From: Sphingomonas sp. LC-1 | Lineage (GTDB): Bacteria; Pseudomonadota; Alphaproteobacteria; Sphingomonadales; Sphingomonadaceae | Length of the DNA: 64,000 bases | Direction: 5' to 3' | Assembly: GCF_025371035.1 (NCBI RefSeq) | Contig: NZ_JANZXB010000010.1 | Location: 1-64,000, forward strand | In this document: one piece after another, positions 25,793-35,651 of the stretch | How positions within the stretch are numbered: position 1 is the stretch's first letter | How the letters are laid out: every line of letters starts with the position of its first letter | The notes under the pieces: model-generated | Database searches by the model: none | What the model saw: only the letters and a program-made list of their open reading frames with translations | What the model was told of the DNA's origin: nothing | Position numbers and translations under genes: made by a program

Positions 25793-25951
25793 GTCGGAAC
25801 TGCCGTCGTTTTGGCGCTCTTCCCGCTCCGCCTCGGCCTTGGCCGCTGCCGTGGCGGCCTTCATCCGCCGCCACATGCGGACATTCACGCCGACCATCAT
25901 GACCACCGCCAGCGTCGTGAAGACGATGACGGCGGTCCAGCCGCGGATCAC
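25778..25951 (-). CDS. Small membrane protein coupled to dxs (57 aa)
   Basis: A GTG at 25951 overlaps the dxs stop (GTGA) and opens a 57-codon frame: one transmembrane helix ([20 protein letters not shown]) followed by a basic junction and an Ala/Glu/Lys-rich cytoplasmic helix ([18 protein letters not shown]). Translational coupling and the clean single-pass topology support a real gene of CcmD-like size. Its last residues (DLRSA) and stop are encoded in the outer arm of the inverted-repeat element, suggesting the repeat inserted at, or replaced, the original end. Confidence 0.5.
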   Translation of the reverse strand: MIRGWTAVIVFTTLAVVMMVGVNVRMWRRMKAATAAAKAEAEREERQNDGSSDLRSA

Positions 25952-27873
25952 GCCCGCACGCCTTCGGTTACGTGGCTGATATTGTGGCGCAGCGCCTTCA
26001 GCACCGTCTCGACGATCGCATCGGCGTCCAGTCCGGCCTGGGCATATTGAACCTCGGGCTTATCCTGGTCCTGGAAGATGTCGGGCAGACGCATGGTGCG
26101 CAGCTTCAACCCGCCGTCGATCAGCCCTTCGTCCGACGCCATGGTCAGGACATGGGCGCCAAAGCCGCCGATCGCGTTTTCTTCGATCGTGACCGCCACC
26201 TCATGGGTCGTCAGCATCCGGCGGATCAGCGCCTCGTCGAGCGGCTTGGCGAAGCGCAAGTCGGCGACCGAGGTCGATAGCCCCTTCGCCTCCAGCGTGT
26301 CGGCAGCGCGCAGAGCTTCGGCCAGGCGGGTGCCGAGCGACAGGATCGCGACCTTCTTGCCCTCGCGCACCACGCGGCCCTTGCCGATCTCCAGCAGTTG
26401 CGGCGTCTCGGGCAGCGCCACGCCCACGCCGTTGCCGCGCGGGTAGCGGACGGCGATCGGCCCCGAGTCATGGTGGACGCAGGTATGGACCATATGGACC
26501 AGCTCCGCCTCGTCGGCGGCGGCCATCACCACCATGTTGGGCAGGCTGGCCAGATAGGTGACGTCGAACGAGCCCGCATGGGTCGCGCCGTCCGCCCCGA
26601 CCAGCCCGGCCCGGTCGATCGCGAAGCGGACCGGCAGATTCTGGATCGCGACGTCATGGACCACCTGGTCATAGGCGCGCTGGAGGAAGGTCGAATAGAT
26701 GGCGCAGAAAGGCCGCATCCCCTGCGCCGCCAATCCGGCCGCGAAGGTCACGGCATGCTGCTCGGCGATGCCGACGTCGAAGAAGCGATCGGGATAGGTC
26801 ACGGCGAACTTGTCCAGTCCGGTGCCCGACGGCATGGCTGCGGTGATCGCGCAGATGGTCGGGTCGGTCGCCGCCTCGCGGGCCAGCGCCTCGCCGAAGA
26901 CATTCTGATAGGCGGGAGGTCCCGGCGGCGCCTTGGCTTGCGCGCCGGTGATGACGTCGAACTTCTGGACGCCATGATATTTGTCCGCCGCCGCCTCGGC
27001 CGGGGCATAGCCCTTGCCCTTCTTGGTGACGACATGGATCAGGATCGGGCCTTCCTCGGCGTCGCGGACATTCTCCAGAACCGGGATCAGATGGTCGAGA
27101 TTGTGACCGTCGATCGGGCCGACATAATAAAAGCCCAGTTCCTCGAACAGCGTGCCGCCCATGGTCATGCCGCGCGCGAACTCGTCGGTCTTTTGCGCCG
27201 CCTTCTGGATGGGCCGCGGGAAGCGCTTGGCGAGTTTCCTGAGCACGTCGCGCACGCCCAGGAACCCGCGGCTCGATACCATGCGCGACAGATACGCCGA
27301 CAGGCCGCCCACAGGCGGGGCGATCGACATGTCGTTGTCGTTCAGGATGACGATCAGGCGATTGCCCGCCTGCTCGGCATTGTTCATCGCCTCATAGGCC
27401 ATGCCCGCCGACATCGCGCCGTCGCCGATCACCGCGATGCCCTTGCCCGGCGTGCCGGCCAGCTTGTTGGCGATCGCGAAGCCCAGCGCCGCCGAGATGG
27501 AGGTCGAACTGTGCGCCGCGCCGAAGGGGTCGTACTCGCTCTCGGTCCGCTTGGTGAAGCCCGACAGGCCACCACCCTGGCGAATGGTGCGGATGCGGTC
27601 GCGTCGCCCGGTCAGGATCTTGTGCGGATAGCATTGGTGCCCGACGTCCCAGATCAACCGGTCATCAGGCGTATTGAAGACATAATGGATCGCGACGGTC
27701 AGTTCGACCACGCCCAGCCCCGAGCCGAGATGGCCGCCGGTGGTGCCGACCGCCGAGATCGTCTCGGTCCGCAATTCGTCGGCGAGTTGCCGCAACTGCT
27801 CGGGAGCCAGCCGACGCAGATCGTCGGGGGTGCGAACCGTGTCGAGCAGCGGGGTCTGAGGATTGTCTGCCAT
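25948..27873 (-). CDS. dxs: 1-deoxy-D-xylulose-5-phosphate synthase
   Basis: DXS condenses pyruvate and glyceraldehyde 3-phosphate in a thiamine-diphosphate-dependent reaction, the first step of the non-mevalonate isoprenoid pathway. Visible blocks are [57 protein letters not shown] (thiamine site), [19 protein letters not shown]-type [20 protein letters not shown] and [18 protein letters not shown]. The length (641 aa) is normal. It starts at ATG 27873. A small membrane-protein gene follows with overlapping stop and start. Confidence 0.96.
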   Translation of the reverse strand: MADNPQTPLLDTVRTPDDLRRLAPEQLRQLADELRTETISAVGTTGGHLGSGLGVVELTVAIHYVFNTPDDRLIWDVGHQCYPHKILTGRRDRIRTIRQGGGLSGFTKRTESEYDPFGAAHSSTSISAALGFAIANKLAGTPGKGIAVIGDGAMSAGMAYEAMNNAEQAGNRLIVILNDNDMSIAPPVGGLSAYLSRMVSSRGFLGVRDVLRKLAKRFPRPIQKAAQKTDEFARGMTMGGTLFEELGFYYVGPIDGHNLDHLIPVLENVRDAEEGPILIHVVTKKGKGYAPAEAAADKYHGVQKFDVITGAQAKAPPGPPAYQNVFGEALAREAATDPTICAITAAMPSGTGLDKFAVTYPDRFFDVGIAEQHAVTFAAGLAAQGMRPFCAIYSTFLQRAYDQVVHDVAIQNLPVRFAIDRAGLVGADGATHAGSFDVTYLASLPNMVVMAAADEAELVHMVHTCVHHDSGPIAVRYPRGNGVGVALPETPQLLEIGKGRVVREGKKVAILSLGTRLAEALRAADTLEAKGLSTSVADLRFAKPLDEALIRRMLTTHEVAVTIEENAIGGFGAHVLTMASDEGLIDGGLKLRTMRLPDIFQDQDKPEVQYAQAGLDADAIVETVLKALRHNISHVTEGVRA

Positions 27874-28098
27874 CCCACCGGCTTATCCCAGCTAATCACT
27901 GGTGTCGATTGCAACTGTTCACCCGGACGTCATTGACGTGCGGCAATTTTTCATCGGAAAATGTGTCATGTTGCTTTGGTCGGCCAAGGATGACCGCGCC
28001 ACGACGGGCAGGCCGTTGAGCGACTGCCGATCGAATCGACCTATGCCGGCCGCCGAGGCAAGGCGGGAATGTCTCGCTCGCCGCCTGGAGCAGCCGAT

Positions 28099-29997
28099 CT
28101 AGACCGCGTCCGGGATCACGGCGTCCGCCAAGGGCGCATCCAGCCGGAACACCAATCCGTCGGGGCAATAGAGCGTCTCCGCCATGCCACCGAAGGACAA
28201 GCGCAGCGAGCGTTCGATCAGGGTCGAACCAAACCCCCTTCGCTGCGGCGGCGCGACGCGCGGGCCACCCCGTTCCCGCCAGATCAGCGCCAGCCGGGCC
28301 GCCTTACCCTTGCCCGCCAGGGTCCAGGACAGCGTAACGGTCCCTTGATCGTTTGAGAGCGCACCATATTTTGCCGCGTTGGTCGCCAGTTCGTGCAGCG
28401 CCAATGCCAGGGCTACCGTCACCTCAGGGCGAAGCGTGACCGAAGGCCCCTCGACATGGATACGCTCGCCCAGCACACCATGCGGCGACAAAGCGCTTTC
28501 AGCGAGATAGCGCAAATCGGCCGACCGCCAGGAGCGGTTGGTGAGCACATCGGTCGCATTGCCCAGCGCGGACAGTCGCGCAGCCAGCACCTGCGACGCG
28601 ATGGCGATGTCGGTCGTGTTGCGCAACGTCTGCTGCGCGACCGCCTGCACTACCGCCAGCACATTCTTTAGCCGATGCGCCAGTTCGCCGTTGAGGAGCC
28701 GCATCGCCTCTTCCGCCGCCTTGCGCTGGCGATCGTCGCGGGTGACGGTGCCATAACCGATCAACTGCCCCTCGCTGTCGGTGATCGGAAAGGCCGAATA
28801 GAGGACCGGGATCAATTCACCCGTCACGAAGTGGCGGAAACTGAGTTCGCCCATCCACTGCCCCTCTCGCGTGACGGTGGGCAGCACCTCCGCGAGCACG
28901 GTGGCGACCTGATCGGGCGGGAAGAAGTCGCCGATGGTGAGCCCATCGACATTCGCATCCTCCAACCCGACCAACTGCCGCGCCGCGTCGTTCAGATAGA
29001 AGACGGCACCATCGGTCCGCGCCATGCTGACGAAATCGTTGCTGTTTTCAACCAGTCGGACGAAATGGTCACGCTCCTCCTCGCTGTCGCGCAGCGCGGT
29101 GATGTCGCGCGATACCGACAGGATGCGGTCGGGCGCGCCGTCCGGCCCGGCGATCGGACTGACCGCGACATGCCACCATTTGGGCGTACCCAGATAGGTG
29201 TCAGCCTTGCCGATGAAGCTGGTCGCCTCCCCCCGCCGCGCCGCCTCGACGGCGGCATGGGCCGCGGCATGACCCGCTCCCTGCCAGAATTGCGGCCAGG
29301 GGCATCCGGCGACGGCATTGAAGTCGCTGATCTCCATCACGCGCATGCCGCCTTCGCTCATGAAGGTCAGCCGCGCGTCGAGATCGATCACCTTGATGCA
29401 GTCGGTCGAACTCGAAAGCACGCTGAGGAGAAACGCCTCGCGCTCGGCCAATGTGCGGTTCACCCGCTCCAGTTCCTCGCGCGATCGGCGCAACTCCTGC
29501 TCGACCGCGCTTTGCCGGCTGACATCGACATTGTTGCCGATCCAGCGGCACACCCGACCGCCCGTGTCGCGCAAGGGAACGACGCGGGTCAGGAACGGGC
29601 GATAGACCCCGTCCGCGCCGCGCAAGGAACAGACCGTTTCGAACGGTTCGCCCGTCGCCCGGGCACTCGCCCATCGTTCCGTCACCTGGGGCAGGGCGGC
29701 CGGTTCGTAGAAGGATTGCCAACCATCATGGTCCGTGTCGTCGGGCGTGGATCCGCAATAGTCATGCCACCGGCGATTACACCACAGAACCTGGCCGTCC
29801 ACGTCGGCGACCCAGCTCAGGGTCGGCAGATTGTCGATCAGTTCGCGATAGCCGATACCCGTGTCGGACGAAGACGCCTCCGCCTCTCCCGCCGCGCGGG
29901 CAATGCCGTGCCGCCAGTAAAGATCACCGAAGGTCAGGGTCGAAACTTCGTCGACACCATCGGCTTCATATTCCCCCAACGCGGCATCGCGCTTCAT
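28099..29997 (-). CDS. PAS-domain HWE-type sensor histidine kinase
   Basis: Three PAS-like regions are seen: about 50-165 (LIDNLPTLSWVADVDGQVLW), 195-310 (SSSTDCIKVIDLDARLTFMS) and 320-440 (LVENSNDFVSMARTDGAVFY). The kinase part is of the HWE family, with the His box LAHRLKNVLAVVQAVAQQTL, HELATNAAKYGALS and the W-x-E motif in LIWRERGGP. No transmembrane helix is present, so it is a soluble sensor. HWE kinases in sphingomonads often act in light or general stress signalling, but there is no adjacent regulator here to confirm this. Confidence 0.85.
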   Translation of the reverse strand: MKRDAALGEYEADGVDEVSTLTFGDLYWRHGIARAAGEAEASSSDTGIGYRELIDNLPTLSWVADVDGQVLWCNRRWHDYCGSTPDDTDHDGWQSFYEPAALPQVTERWASARATGEPFETVCSLRGADGVYRPFLTRVVPLRDTGGRVCRWIGNNVDVSRQSAVEQELRRSREELERVNRTLAEREAFLLSVLSSSTDCIKVIDLDARLTFMSEGGMRVMEISDFNAVAGCPWPQFWQGAGHAAAHAAVEAARRGEATSFIGKADTYLGTPKWWHVAVSPIAGPDGAPDRILSVSRDITALRDSEEERDHFVRLVENSNDFVSMARTDGAVFYLNDAARQLVGLEDANVDGLTIGDFFPPDQVATVLAEVLPTVTREGQWMGELSFRHFVTGELIPVLYSAFPITDSEGQLIGYGTVTRDDRQRKAAEEAMRLLNGELAHRLKNVLAVVQAVAQQTLRNTTDIAIASQVLAARLSALGNATDVLTNRSWRSADLRYLAESALSPHGVLGERIHVEGPSVTLRPEVTVALALALHELATNAAKYGALSNDQGTVTLSWTLAGKGKAARLALIWRERGGPRVAPPQRRGFGSTLIERSLRLSFGGMAETLYCPDGLVFRLDAPLADAVIPDAV

Positions 29998-30176
29998 TCA
30001 TCAGTCCCCCGTACGCAACGTCAGGACGTCACTCCCCCCCAGTTTAGGAGAGGAGTTGCACGAGTTCCAGATCGAAATAGGTCGTCAGAGGGCCTCACCC
30101 CGCGCGGATCGTCCTTATATTGGGCAAATGTCAGGCGGCCATGACCCATGGTGTCGCAGACGCCGACAGCGCGCCT

Positions 30177-30905
30177 TTATTGGCTCACGCCTTGCGACGC
30201 GATCACCTGAACACGCAGCCGTGGGAAGACTTCCTGCAACGACTTGGTGTCGGGCAGGATATATACATAGCCGCCCTTCCGTCGAAATGTCGGACGTAAC
30301 TGCTTGGAATAAAAGGCTTGTGGCACGTTGATACAGCCAAAGGTGATCCGATTGTCGTCGGGCGTCGGCGACAGCATCCGTTCGCGGCGCCTTTCCTTGC
30401 TGCTGGCATCCTTGGGGATCGGATGAAGCGCCACTGACGTGGCGTAATCGACCCACAAAACCCGCTCCCCCGCCACCGGCAGCCCGAACTTGGCGAAATA
30501 GCGCCCAGCCGGCGTGGTCTTCTCGGCGGGGCCCAGCGAGGCCAGCGTCTTGGTGCCCACACCGGGACTGGCCTCGTCGCCCGGAGCGATCCCGATCAGG
30601 ACCGGCACGGCGGCCATTGGCTTGCCGTCAGGCGCAAACAAGAACAATGCGGCATTGGTCTTGTCGACGACCGCCCAAGGCAGACCGCGATTGTCGCCCG
30701 ATCCGTTCACCCAGGCGATGACCTGCTCGACACCCGGCGATGGCGCGATCGCGGGTGCGGCTTCCGCTTTGGGCTGGACGACCTTGCGCGGCTGGACCTT
30801 ACGCGCGGGCTTGGCGGCGGTGGCTCGGACCGCCTTGGGACGCGCATCCGTCACGGCCGGAGCGGTCAGGGCGAGACCGAGCAGCGGCGCCAGCACATGA
30901 ATCAT
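30177..30905 (-). CDS. Secreted L,D-transpeptidase-like protein
   Basis: The protein has an N-terminal signal peptide (MIHVLAPLLGLALTAPAVTDA), a basic Pro/Lys-rich linker and a C-terminal YkuD-like catalytic region with the motif HPIP...RITFGCINVPQAFY, where the cysteine in the GCIN core would be the nucleophile. L,D-transpeptidases cross-link or anchor proteins to peptidoglycan. The motif is slightly off the SHGC consensus (TFGC), so activity is probable but not certain. ATG 30905 gives a better signal peptide than TTG 30917. Confidence 0.75.
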   Translation of the reverse strand: MIHVLAPLLGLALTAPAVTDARPKAVRATAAKPARKVQPRKVVQPKAEAAPAIAPSPGVEQVIAWVNGSGDNRGLPWAVVDKTNAALFLFAPDGKPMAAVPVLIGIAPGDEASPGVGTKTLASLGPAEKTTPAGRYFAKFGLPVAGERVLWVDYATSVALHPIPKDASSKERRRERMLSPTPDDNRITFGCINVPQAFYSKQLRPTFRRKGGYVYILPDTKSLQEVFPRLRVQVIASQGVSQ

Positions 30906-31001
30906 CGGCAATGGCAACTCGACAAAAAGGGCCGGTCCTCCCCGATGGGAAGACCGGCACAGGAAAGGGGACTGTAGCTTATCGGGTCGAAACCGATCCG
31001 A

Positions 31002-31313
31002 TCAATGGCGCGGGCGACGCGCGGGCTTCTGCTCCTGGACGGTCAGCCGCTGTTCGACGCCATCGACGCGAGCGCCGAGTTGGTCGAGCCGCTGGCCGTT
31101 ATTCTGGGCTTGACCCGAAGCGGCCTGTGCCTCGGCAAGCGCCGCCTTGGCGGTGCCATCGGTTTGCTGGAGCCGCGATTCCAGCGAGTCCACGCGCTGG
31201 CTGACCGGGGCGATCTGTTCCCGAACGAAGGATTTGGTGGCGCAACCGCTAAGGCCGACGGCACCGGCGAGCGTCACCACCGCGAGCAGGGATTTGGATG
31301 CAAAAGCAGACAT
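31002..31313 (-). CDS. Small lipoprotein with coiled-coil domain
   Basis: The 103-residue product has a lipoprotein signal (SLLAVVTLAGAVGLSGC, lipobox cysteine 24) followed by heptad-rich helices (PVSQRVDSLESRLQQTDG, RLDQLGARVDGVEQRLTVQE) and a basic tail. It resembles short coiled-coil envelope lipoproteins such as Lpp in layout, not in clear homology. It probably sits in the outer membrane. The gene is monocistronic with about 170 bases of non-coding sequence upstream. Confidence 0.7.
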   Translation of the reverse strand: MSAFASKSLLAVVTLAGAVGLSGCATKSFVREQIAPVSQRVDSLESRLQQTDGTAKAALAEAQAASGQAQNNGQRLDQLGARVDGVEQRLTVQEQKPARRPRH

Positions 31314-31481
31314 AGCAGTTCTCTCAGTCGTTAACCAACCGCAACAACGAAGCTGAGCATGAAAAGTTCGACAATCCCGATTCTGTTCGACCGTGCCGGT
31401 TTTTCGACCAAGCGATTACTGACTATTGATCGCGATCAACTTTAAAACATCTTACTTTGTTAAGTTCCAGTTCAGAACATA

Positions 31482-32066
31482 TCACCGTCGACCTGAACGC
31501 TTGGCGAACGGATCGCGCGGGATGCCGTCGCGGCCTGTATCTTCACGCGCCGGCCTGGTCGGCGCGGCCCTGCGCGCGGCGACGCAATCGCGCAAGGCCG
31601 CAACCGCCGCCCCGCTGCCGTCCAGCGCCAGCCGCTCGACCGGCACATCGCCCCGCGCGATGTCGAGCCGAAGCGACTTGGCGAGATAGGTCGGAAAGGC
31701 CTTTTCGAAACTGGTGACGAAGCCCCGCTTCCCGTCCGAGGTGAGCCCGACCGCGAAATGCTTGGGGTAGCCGCCATTGGTCAGCCGGAAATCGAGGGCC
31801 AGCCGCTCCTTCGGCTTGATCGACCAGTTGGCGTTCAGCACGGTCAGATGGTTCGCCCCGTCCCGGTCCAGCCCGAGGAGCAGCGTGGTGTCGCCGGGGC
31901 GCGGATAGACGCGCGTCAGGAAACACCCCTCCCCGTCCTCGCTCGGCGCCAGCGTCCAGTCGCCCAGGTCGCGCGGCGGGCCATCGGCGGCACTCGCCGC
32001 TTCGCCGCCGACGACCAGCATAGCGAACAGCATCAATGACGCGAGACGATGGGTAGGGATGGTCAT
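31482..32066 (-). CDS. Secreted hypothetical protein
   Basis: A signal peptide (LASLMLFAMLVVGGEAASA) leads into a 170-residue beta-rich domain (DWTLAPSEDGEGCFLTRVY, TLLLGLDRDGANHLTVLNAN). Two cysteines (near residues 48 and 163) could form a disulfide. The C-terminal 30 residues are basic and variable. I recognise no family; it somewhat resembles small periplasmic proteins of the invasion-associated-locus-B type, but I would not assign that. It is 53 bases from the DUF885 gene. Confidence 0.6.
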   Translation of the reverse strand: MTIPTHRLASLMLFAMLVVGGEAASAADGPPRDLGDWTLAPSEDGEGCFLTRVYPRPGDTTLLLGLDRDGANHLTVLNANWSIKPKERLALDFRLTNGGYPKHFAVGLTSDGKRGFVTSFEKAFPTYLAKSLRLDIARGDVPVERLALDGSGAAVAALRDCVAARRAAPTRPAREDTGRDGIPRDPFAKRSGRR

Positions 32067-32119
32067 GATCTTGGGTCCTCCGCCGCGATCCTATAAGCGA
32101 CGCGCGCCTTTGGCCAAGC

Positions 32120-33925
32120 CTATGCCATCCGTTCGCGCACGACCCGCTCCAGCACGTCGAGCGGCATCGCCCCCAGCGTCAGCACCTCGTGGAACCGCTT
32201 GGGGTCCCACGCCGCCCCCGCCCTGGACCGGGCCTCGTCGCGCAGACGGGTCCAGACGGTGTGCCCGATCTTGTAGCTGCAGGCCTGCCCCGGCCAGACG
32301 GTATAGCGGTCGATCTCCCCCTGGCTGCGCCCACGCGCGATGCCGGTGGTCGCGATCAGATAATCGGTCGCCTTCTCCCGGCTCCACCGCTTGGCATGCA
32401 TGCCCGAGTCCACGACCAGCCGGGTCGCACGGAAGAGCAGCGATTGCAGATAACCGATCTGCCCGAGCGGATTGCCCTCATACATGCCCATTTCATCCGC
32501 CAACTGCTCCGAATAGAGCGCCCAGCCTTCCGAATAGCCGGAATAGAAGCCGCGGCGGCGGATCAGCGGAATATCCTGGCTCTCCAGCGCCGACATTACC
32601 TGAAGGTGATGGCCCGGCACCGCCTCATGATAGGTCAGCGTCGCCAGCCCGAATTTGGGGCGGTCGAACGTGTCGCGCAGGTTGATGAAATAGATGGCAG
32701 GCCGCGACCCGTCGAGCGAGGCGGATTGGTAATAGCCGCCCGGCGCGCCCGCCTGGATCGCTTCGGGCACGCGCCGGATTTCGACCGGCGCCTTGGGCAG
32801 CGTCGCGAATTGCTCGGGCAAGCGCCGGGTCATTGCCGCGACCTGCGCGCGGAGTTGTTCGAGCAACGCCTCGCGACCCGGATCGGTATTGGGATAAAGC
32901 TGGTCGGGGCGCTTGTTGAGCGCGACCAGACGATCGCCGACGCTCCCTTGGGACATGCCCTGCGACTTCAGGATGGTATCGATCCGCGCGCCGATCTCCG
33001 CCACCTGCGCCAGTCCGAGCCGATGGATCTCATCGCCGGCCATGTCGGTCGTCGTCGCCGCACTCGCGGCGGCGGTATAATAGGCGGCGCCGTCGGGCAG
33101 CCGCCAGACGCCCGCATCATGCACCGCCCGCCCACGCAATTCGGTGACCAGCGCGCGCTGGCGATCGAGCGCCGGAAAGACCCGCTCGCGCATCAGCCGG
33201 GCGACGGTGGCGGCGCGCTCGGGCGACAGCTGGGCGGCCTTCAACTTGGCGGCCAAATCGACCGCTGGACCAGTTTCCTCGGGCGCCTTGTCGCGCACCG
33301 CCGCCAACTGCTTCAGCGTGGTGTCGAGGATATAGTCGGGCGCAAAGACAGACTTGCCCGCATCCTCGCGCTGGCGCTCCGTCTCGGCATCGACCGCATG
33401 CGCGAACGCTTCCACCCGCGCGACATAGGCGTCCGCATCGGCGGCGTTGGTCACCCGGTGCTGGCTCGACAGGAAATCGGGCACGTCGCGATAGGCGCCC
33501 GACAATTGACTGAGCACATAAGGGGCATAGCGCCCCGCGCTGGAACCATAGGCGAAGCGCTCGCCGGCGATCACCCGGTCGAGTCCATAGGCGACGATGT
33601 CATAATCCAGCCGCGCCGCCTGGCCCAGCGAGGCACGGGGAATGGTGCGCAACGCTGCCCTTTCCTGCTTGGCCCGTGCGAATTGCCGCGCCTCACCGGC
33701 GCGCGAGGCATCGCCCAGCCTGCTCTTCAAGGAGGCACGCGGCCCGGTATCGAGGCCCAGCGACGTCGCCTGCTCCGGATTATCCTCCAGACGCGCATAG
33801 AAGAAGCGGTCCAGCATCGCCCGCAAGTCCGCATCGCGCGCCCCCTCCGCCGCGCGCGCCGCACCCGGCAGGACAGTGGCGACGGTCACGAGGCTGGCGG
33901 AGGCGAGGAACTGGCGACGCTGCAT
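32120..33925 (-). CDS. DUF885 metallopeptidase-like protein, Tat-type signal
   Basis: The protein begins QRRQFLASASLVTVATVLPG, a Tat-like signal, so it is probably exported folded. The DUF885 domain contains the zinc-type motif YHEAVPGHHLQVM, an HExxxGH site, and the blocks GGYYQSASLDGSRPAIYFIN and YSGYSEGWALYSEQLADEMG. Proteins of this family are predicted secreted peptidases and are numerous in sphingomonads. I start at ATG 33925; the ORF could extend 20 codons further without family-like sequence. The substrate is unknown. Confidence 0.85.
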   Translation of the reverse strand: MQRRQFLASASLVTVATVLPGAARAAEGARDADLRAMLDRFFYARLEDNPEQATSLGLDTGPRASLKSRLGDASRAGEARQFARAKQERAALRTIPRASLGQAARLDYDIVAYGLDRVIAGERFAYGSSAGRYAPYVLSQLSGAYRDVPDFLSSQHRVTNAADADAYVARVEAFAHAVDAETERQREDAGKSVFAPDYILDTTLKQLAAVRDKAPEETGPAVDLAAKLKAAQLSPERAATVARLMRERVFPALDRQRALVTELRGRAVHDAGVWRLPDGAAYYTAAASAATTTDMAGDEIHRLGLAQVAEIGARIDTILKSQGMSQGSVGDRLVALNKRPDQLYPNTDPGREALLEQLRAQVAAMTRRLPEQFATLPKAPVEIRRVPEAIQAGAPGGYYQSASLDGSRPAIYFINLRDTFDRPKFGLATLTYHEAVPGHHLQVMSALESQDIPLIRRRGFYSGYSEGWALYSEQLADEMGMYEGNPLGQIGYLQSLLFRATRLVVDSGMHAKRWSREKATDYLIATTGIARGRSQGEIDRYTVWPGQACSYKIGHTVWTRLRDEARSRAGAAWDPKRFHEVLTLGAMPLDVLERVVRERMA

Positions 33926-34130
33926 GGATACTCCCGTGTCGGTGAAATGAGGCACGGACGCTAAGATGTTGTAGCAGCTATGCAAAGCGAATTGTCGGCG
34001 GGCGTCCGGCCACCGTACCGAGGGGCGATCTGCATCGAATCTGCACCGGATGCGAACGGAATGACCGTCGCCTGGACCGGCCCGCCTCGACCGGCCGCGT
34101 GCATATCGCCCCCATCACGGGGAGATCGGC

Positions 34131-35651
34131 ATGAACACATATACGTCCGGACATCATAGCTTCCTCATCAAGCTGACAGGCGCGGCGGCGCTGGTCGGGC
34201 TGGCGCACCTGCTCTTCTATGGCGAGGAGCCCGGCTGGACGCTGGGAGGCTTCGCGCTGGCGTGGAGCACGGTCCTGACGCTGACCCGTGCCGATGTCCG
34301 CGCGAGCCGCCCGGCGCGGGTCGCGCTCGCCATGGCGACGCTGTTCGGGCTGATGCTGGTCGACGATCCTGGCCCCCTCAAATCGCTATTGTTCCTGTTC
34401 GCGATCGGATCGGCCACGCTGTTGCCGCTGCGGGGGTTCGACGATGCGATCCAATGGGCGGGGCGGCTGTTTGTCCACGGTGCGCTGAGCCTGATCGCAC
34501 CGCTGCGCGACGTCGGTCGGCTGATGCGGGTCGAAGGGCGACGGGGCGGCCGGCGGGTGGTCATGGCGGTCGCGGCGGTGCTGGTCGTTCCGATGATCGG
34601 CAGTGCGGTGTTCCTGACCCTGTTCGCCCAGGCCAATCCGCTGATCGCCAACGCCTTCGCCGCGATCCGCTTTCCCGACCTGTCGACGCTGTTGCTGCGG
34701 CTGCTCTTCTCCCTGCCCTTCCTGATCCTCATCTGGTCCAGCCTGCGGCCGCGACGCACCTTGCTGCGCGCCGGGATCATGCGGCGGGACCAAGGTGCGC
34801 CCATGCCGCATCTGGCGCGCGGCACGCTGATCCTGTCGCTCGCCGCGTTCAACGTCATCTTCGCGATCCAGAATGCGCTCGACATCGCATTTCTCTGGAG
34901 CGGCGCGCCGCTGCCCCAAGGCGTGACGTTGGCCGATTATGCGCATCGGGGGGCCTATCCGCTGATCGTCACCGCCCTGCTGGCCGGGGGGTTCGTGCTG
35001 CTCGCCTCGCGACCCGATGGCGCCGTGCGGGAAAGCCGGTCGCTGCGGCGGCTGATCATCCTGTGGGTGGCGCAGAACATCCTGCTGGTGGTGTCGAGCA
35101 TGTTGCGCACGGTCGACTATATCGCCGCCTATTCGATGACGGGGTGGCGGATCGCGGCGCTTGCCTGGATGGGGCTGGTCGCAGTCGGGCTGGTCCTGAT
35201 CGTCTGGCGGATGCAGCGCGGGCATTCGGCACGCTGGCTGATCAACGCCAATGCCTTGGCGGCGGGCGCCGTCCTGACCGCCGGATGCGCCAGCGACCTG
35301 GGGAGTATCGCGGCGCAGTGGAACGTCGCCCATGCCCGAAGCGCCGCCGACATCGACCTCTGCTATCTGGAGGATCTGGGGCCCTCCGCCCTGCTGCCAC
35401 TGATCGCGCTCGAACGTCGCGCGGGCCCGGTCCTGCGCGCGCGGACCGCCAATATCATCGGCGATACCATGCAGCGGACGGAACGGCGGCAGTCCGACTG
35501 GCATAGCTGGACCTGGCGCGACGCCCGCCGCCTGTCGGCCGCCCATGCGCTGGTCGGGACGCGCGGTCCCGCCCGGACGCCAACCGTCTGCGGCGAGCCG
35601 CTAAACATCGAGCCCGACGAGACCCCGTTGACGAAGGCCGCCCGGTCATGA
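34131..35651 (+). CDS. DUF4153/DUF4173 membrane protein
   Basis: The 506-residue polytopic protein has about ten hydrophobic spans (for example ALVGLAHLLFYGEEPGWTLG and LLLRLLFSLPFLILIWSSL) and ends in a soluble C-terminal region of about 110 residues. The family is often found next to two-component systems. Here the stop overlaps the response regulator start (ATGA), making this the first gene of a three-gene operon with a response regulator and a histidine kinase. It could be the effector or the signal partner of that system. Confidence 0.75.
   Translation: MNTYTSGHHSFLIKLTGAAALVGLAHLLFYGEEPGWTLGGFALAWSTVLTLTRADVRASRPARVALAMATLFGLMLVDDPGPLKSLLFLFAIGSATLLPLRGFDDAIQWAGRLFVHGALSLIAPLRDVGRLMRVEGRRGGRRVVMAVAAVLVVPMIGSAVFLTLFAQANPLIANAFAAIRFPDLSTLLLRLLFSLPFLILIWSSLRPRRTLLRAGIMRRDQGAPMPHLARGTLILSLAAFNVIFAIQNALDIAFLWSGAPLPQGVTLADYAHRGAYPLIVTALLAGGFVLLASRPDGAVRESRSLRRLIILWVAQNILLVVSSMLRTVDYIAAYSMTGWRIAALAWMGLVAVGLVLIVWRMQRGHSARWLINANALAAGAVLTAGCASDLGSIAAQWNVAHARSAADIDLCYLEDLGPSALLPLIALERRAGPVLRARTANIIGDTMQRTERRQSDWHSWTWRDARRLSAAHALVGTRGPARTPTVCGEPLNIEPDETPLTKAARS

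Noticed and set aside
26398-27936. 512-aa plus-strand open frame
   Set aside because: It is antisense to dxs; its composition (Arg/Asp/Gly/His-rich, no family pattern) is typical of shadow frames in high-GC coding DNA.
28675-30144. 489-aa plus-strand open frame
   Set aside because: Antisense shadow of the HWE histidine kinase.
32189-33964. 591-aa plus-strand open frame
   Set aside because: Antisense shadow of the DUF885 gene, without domain-like sequence.
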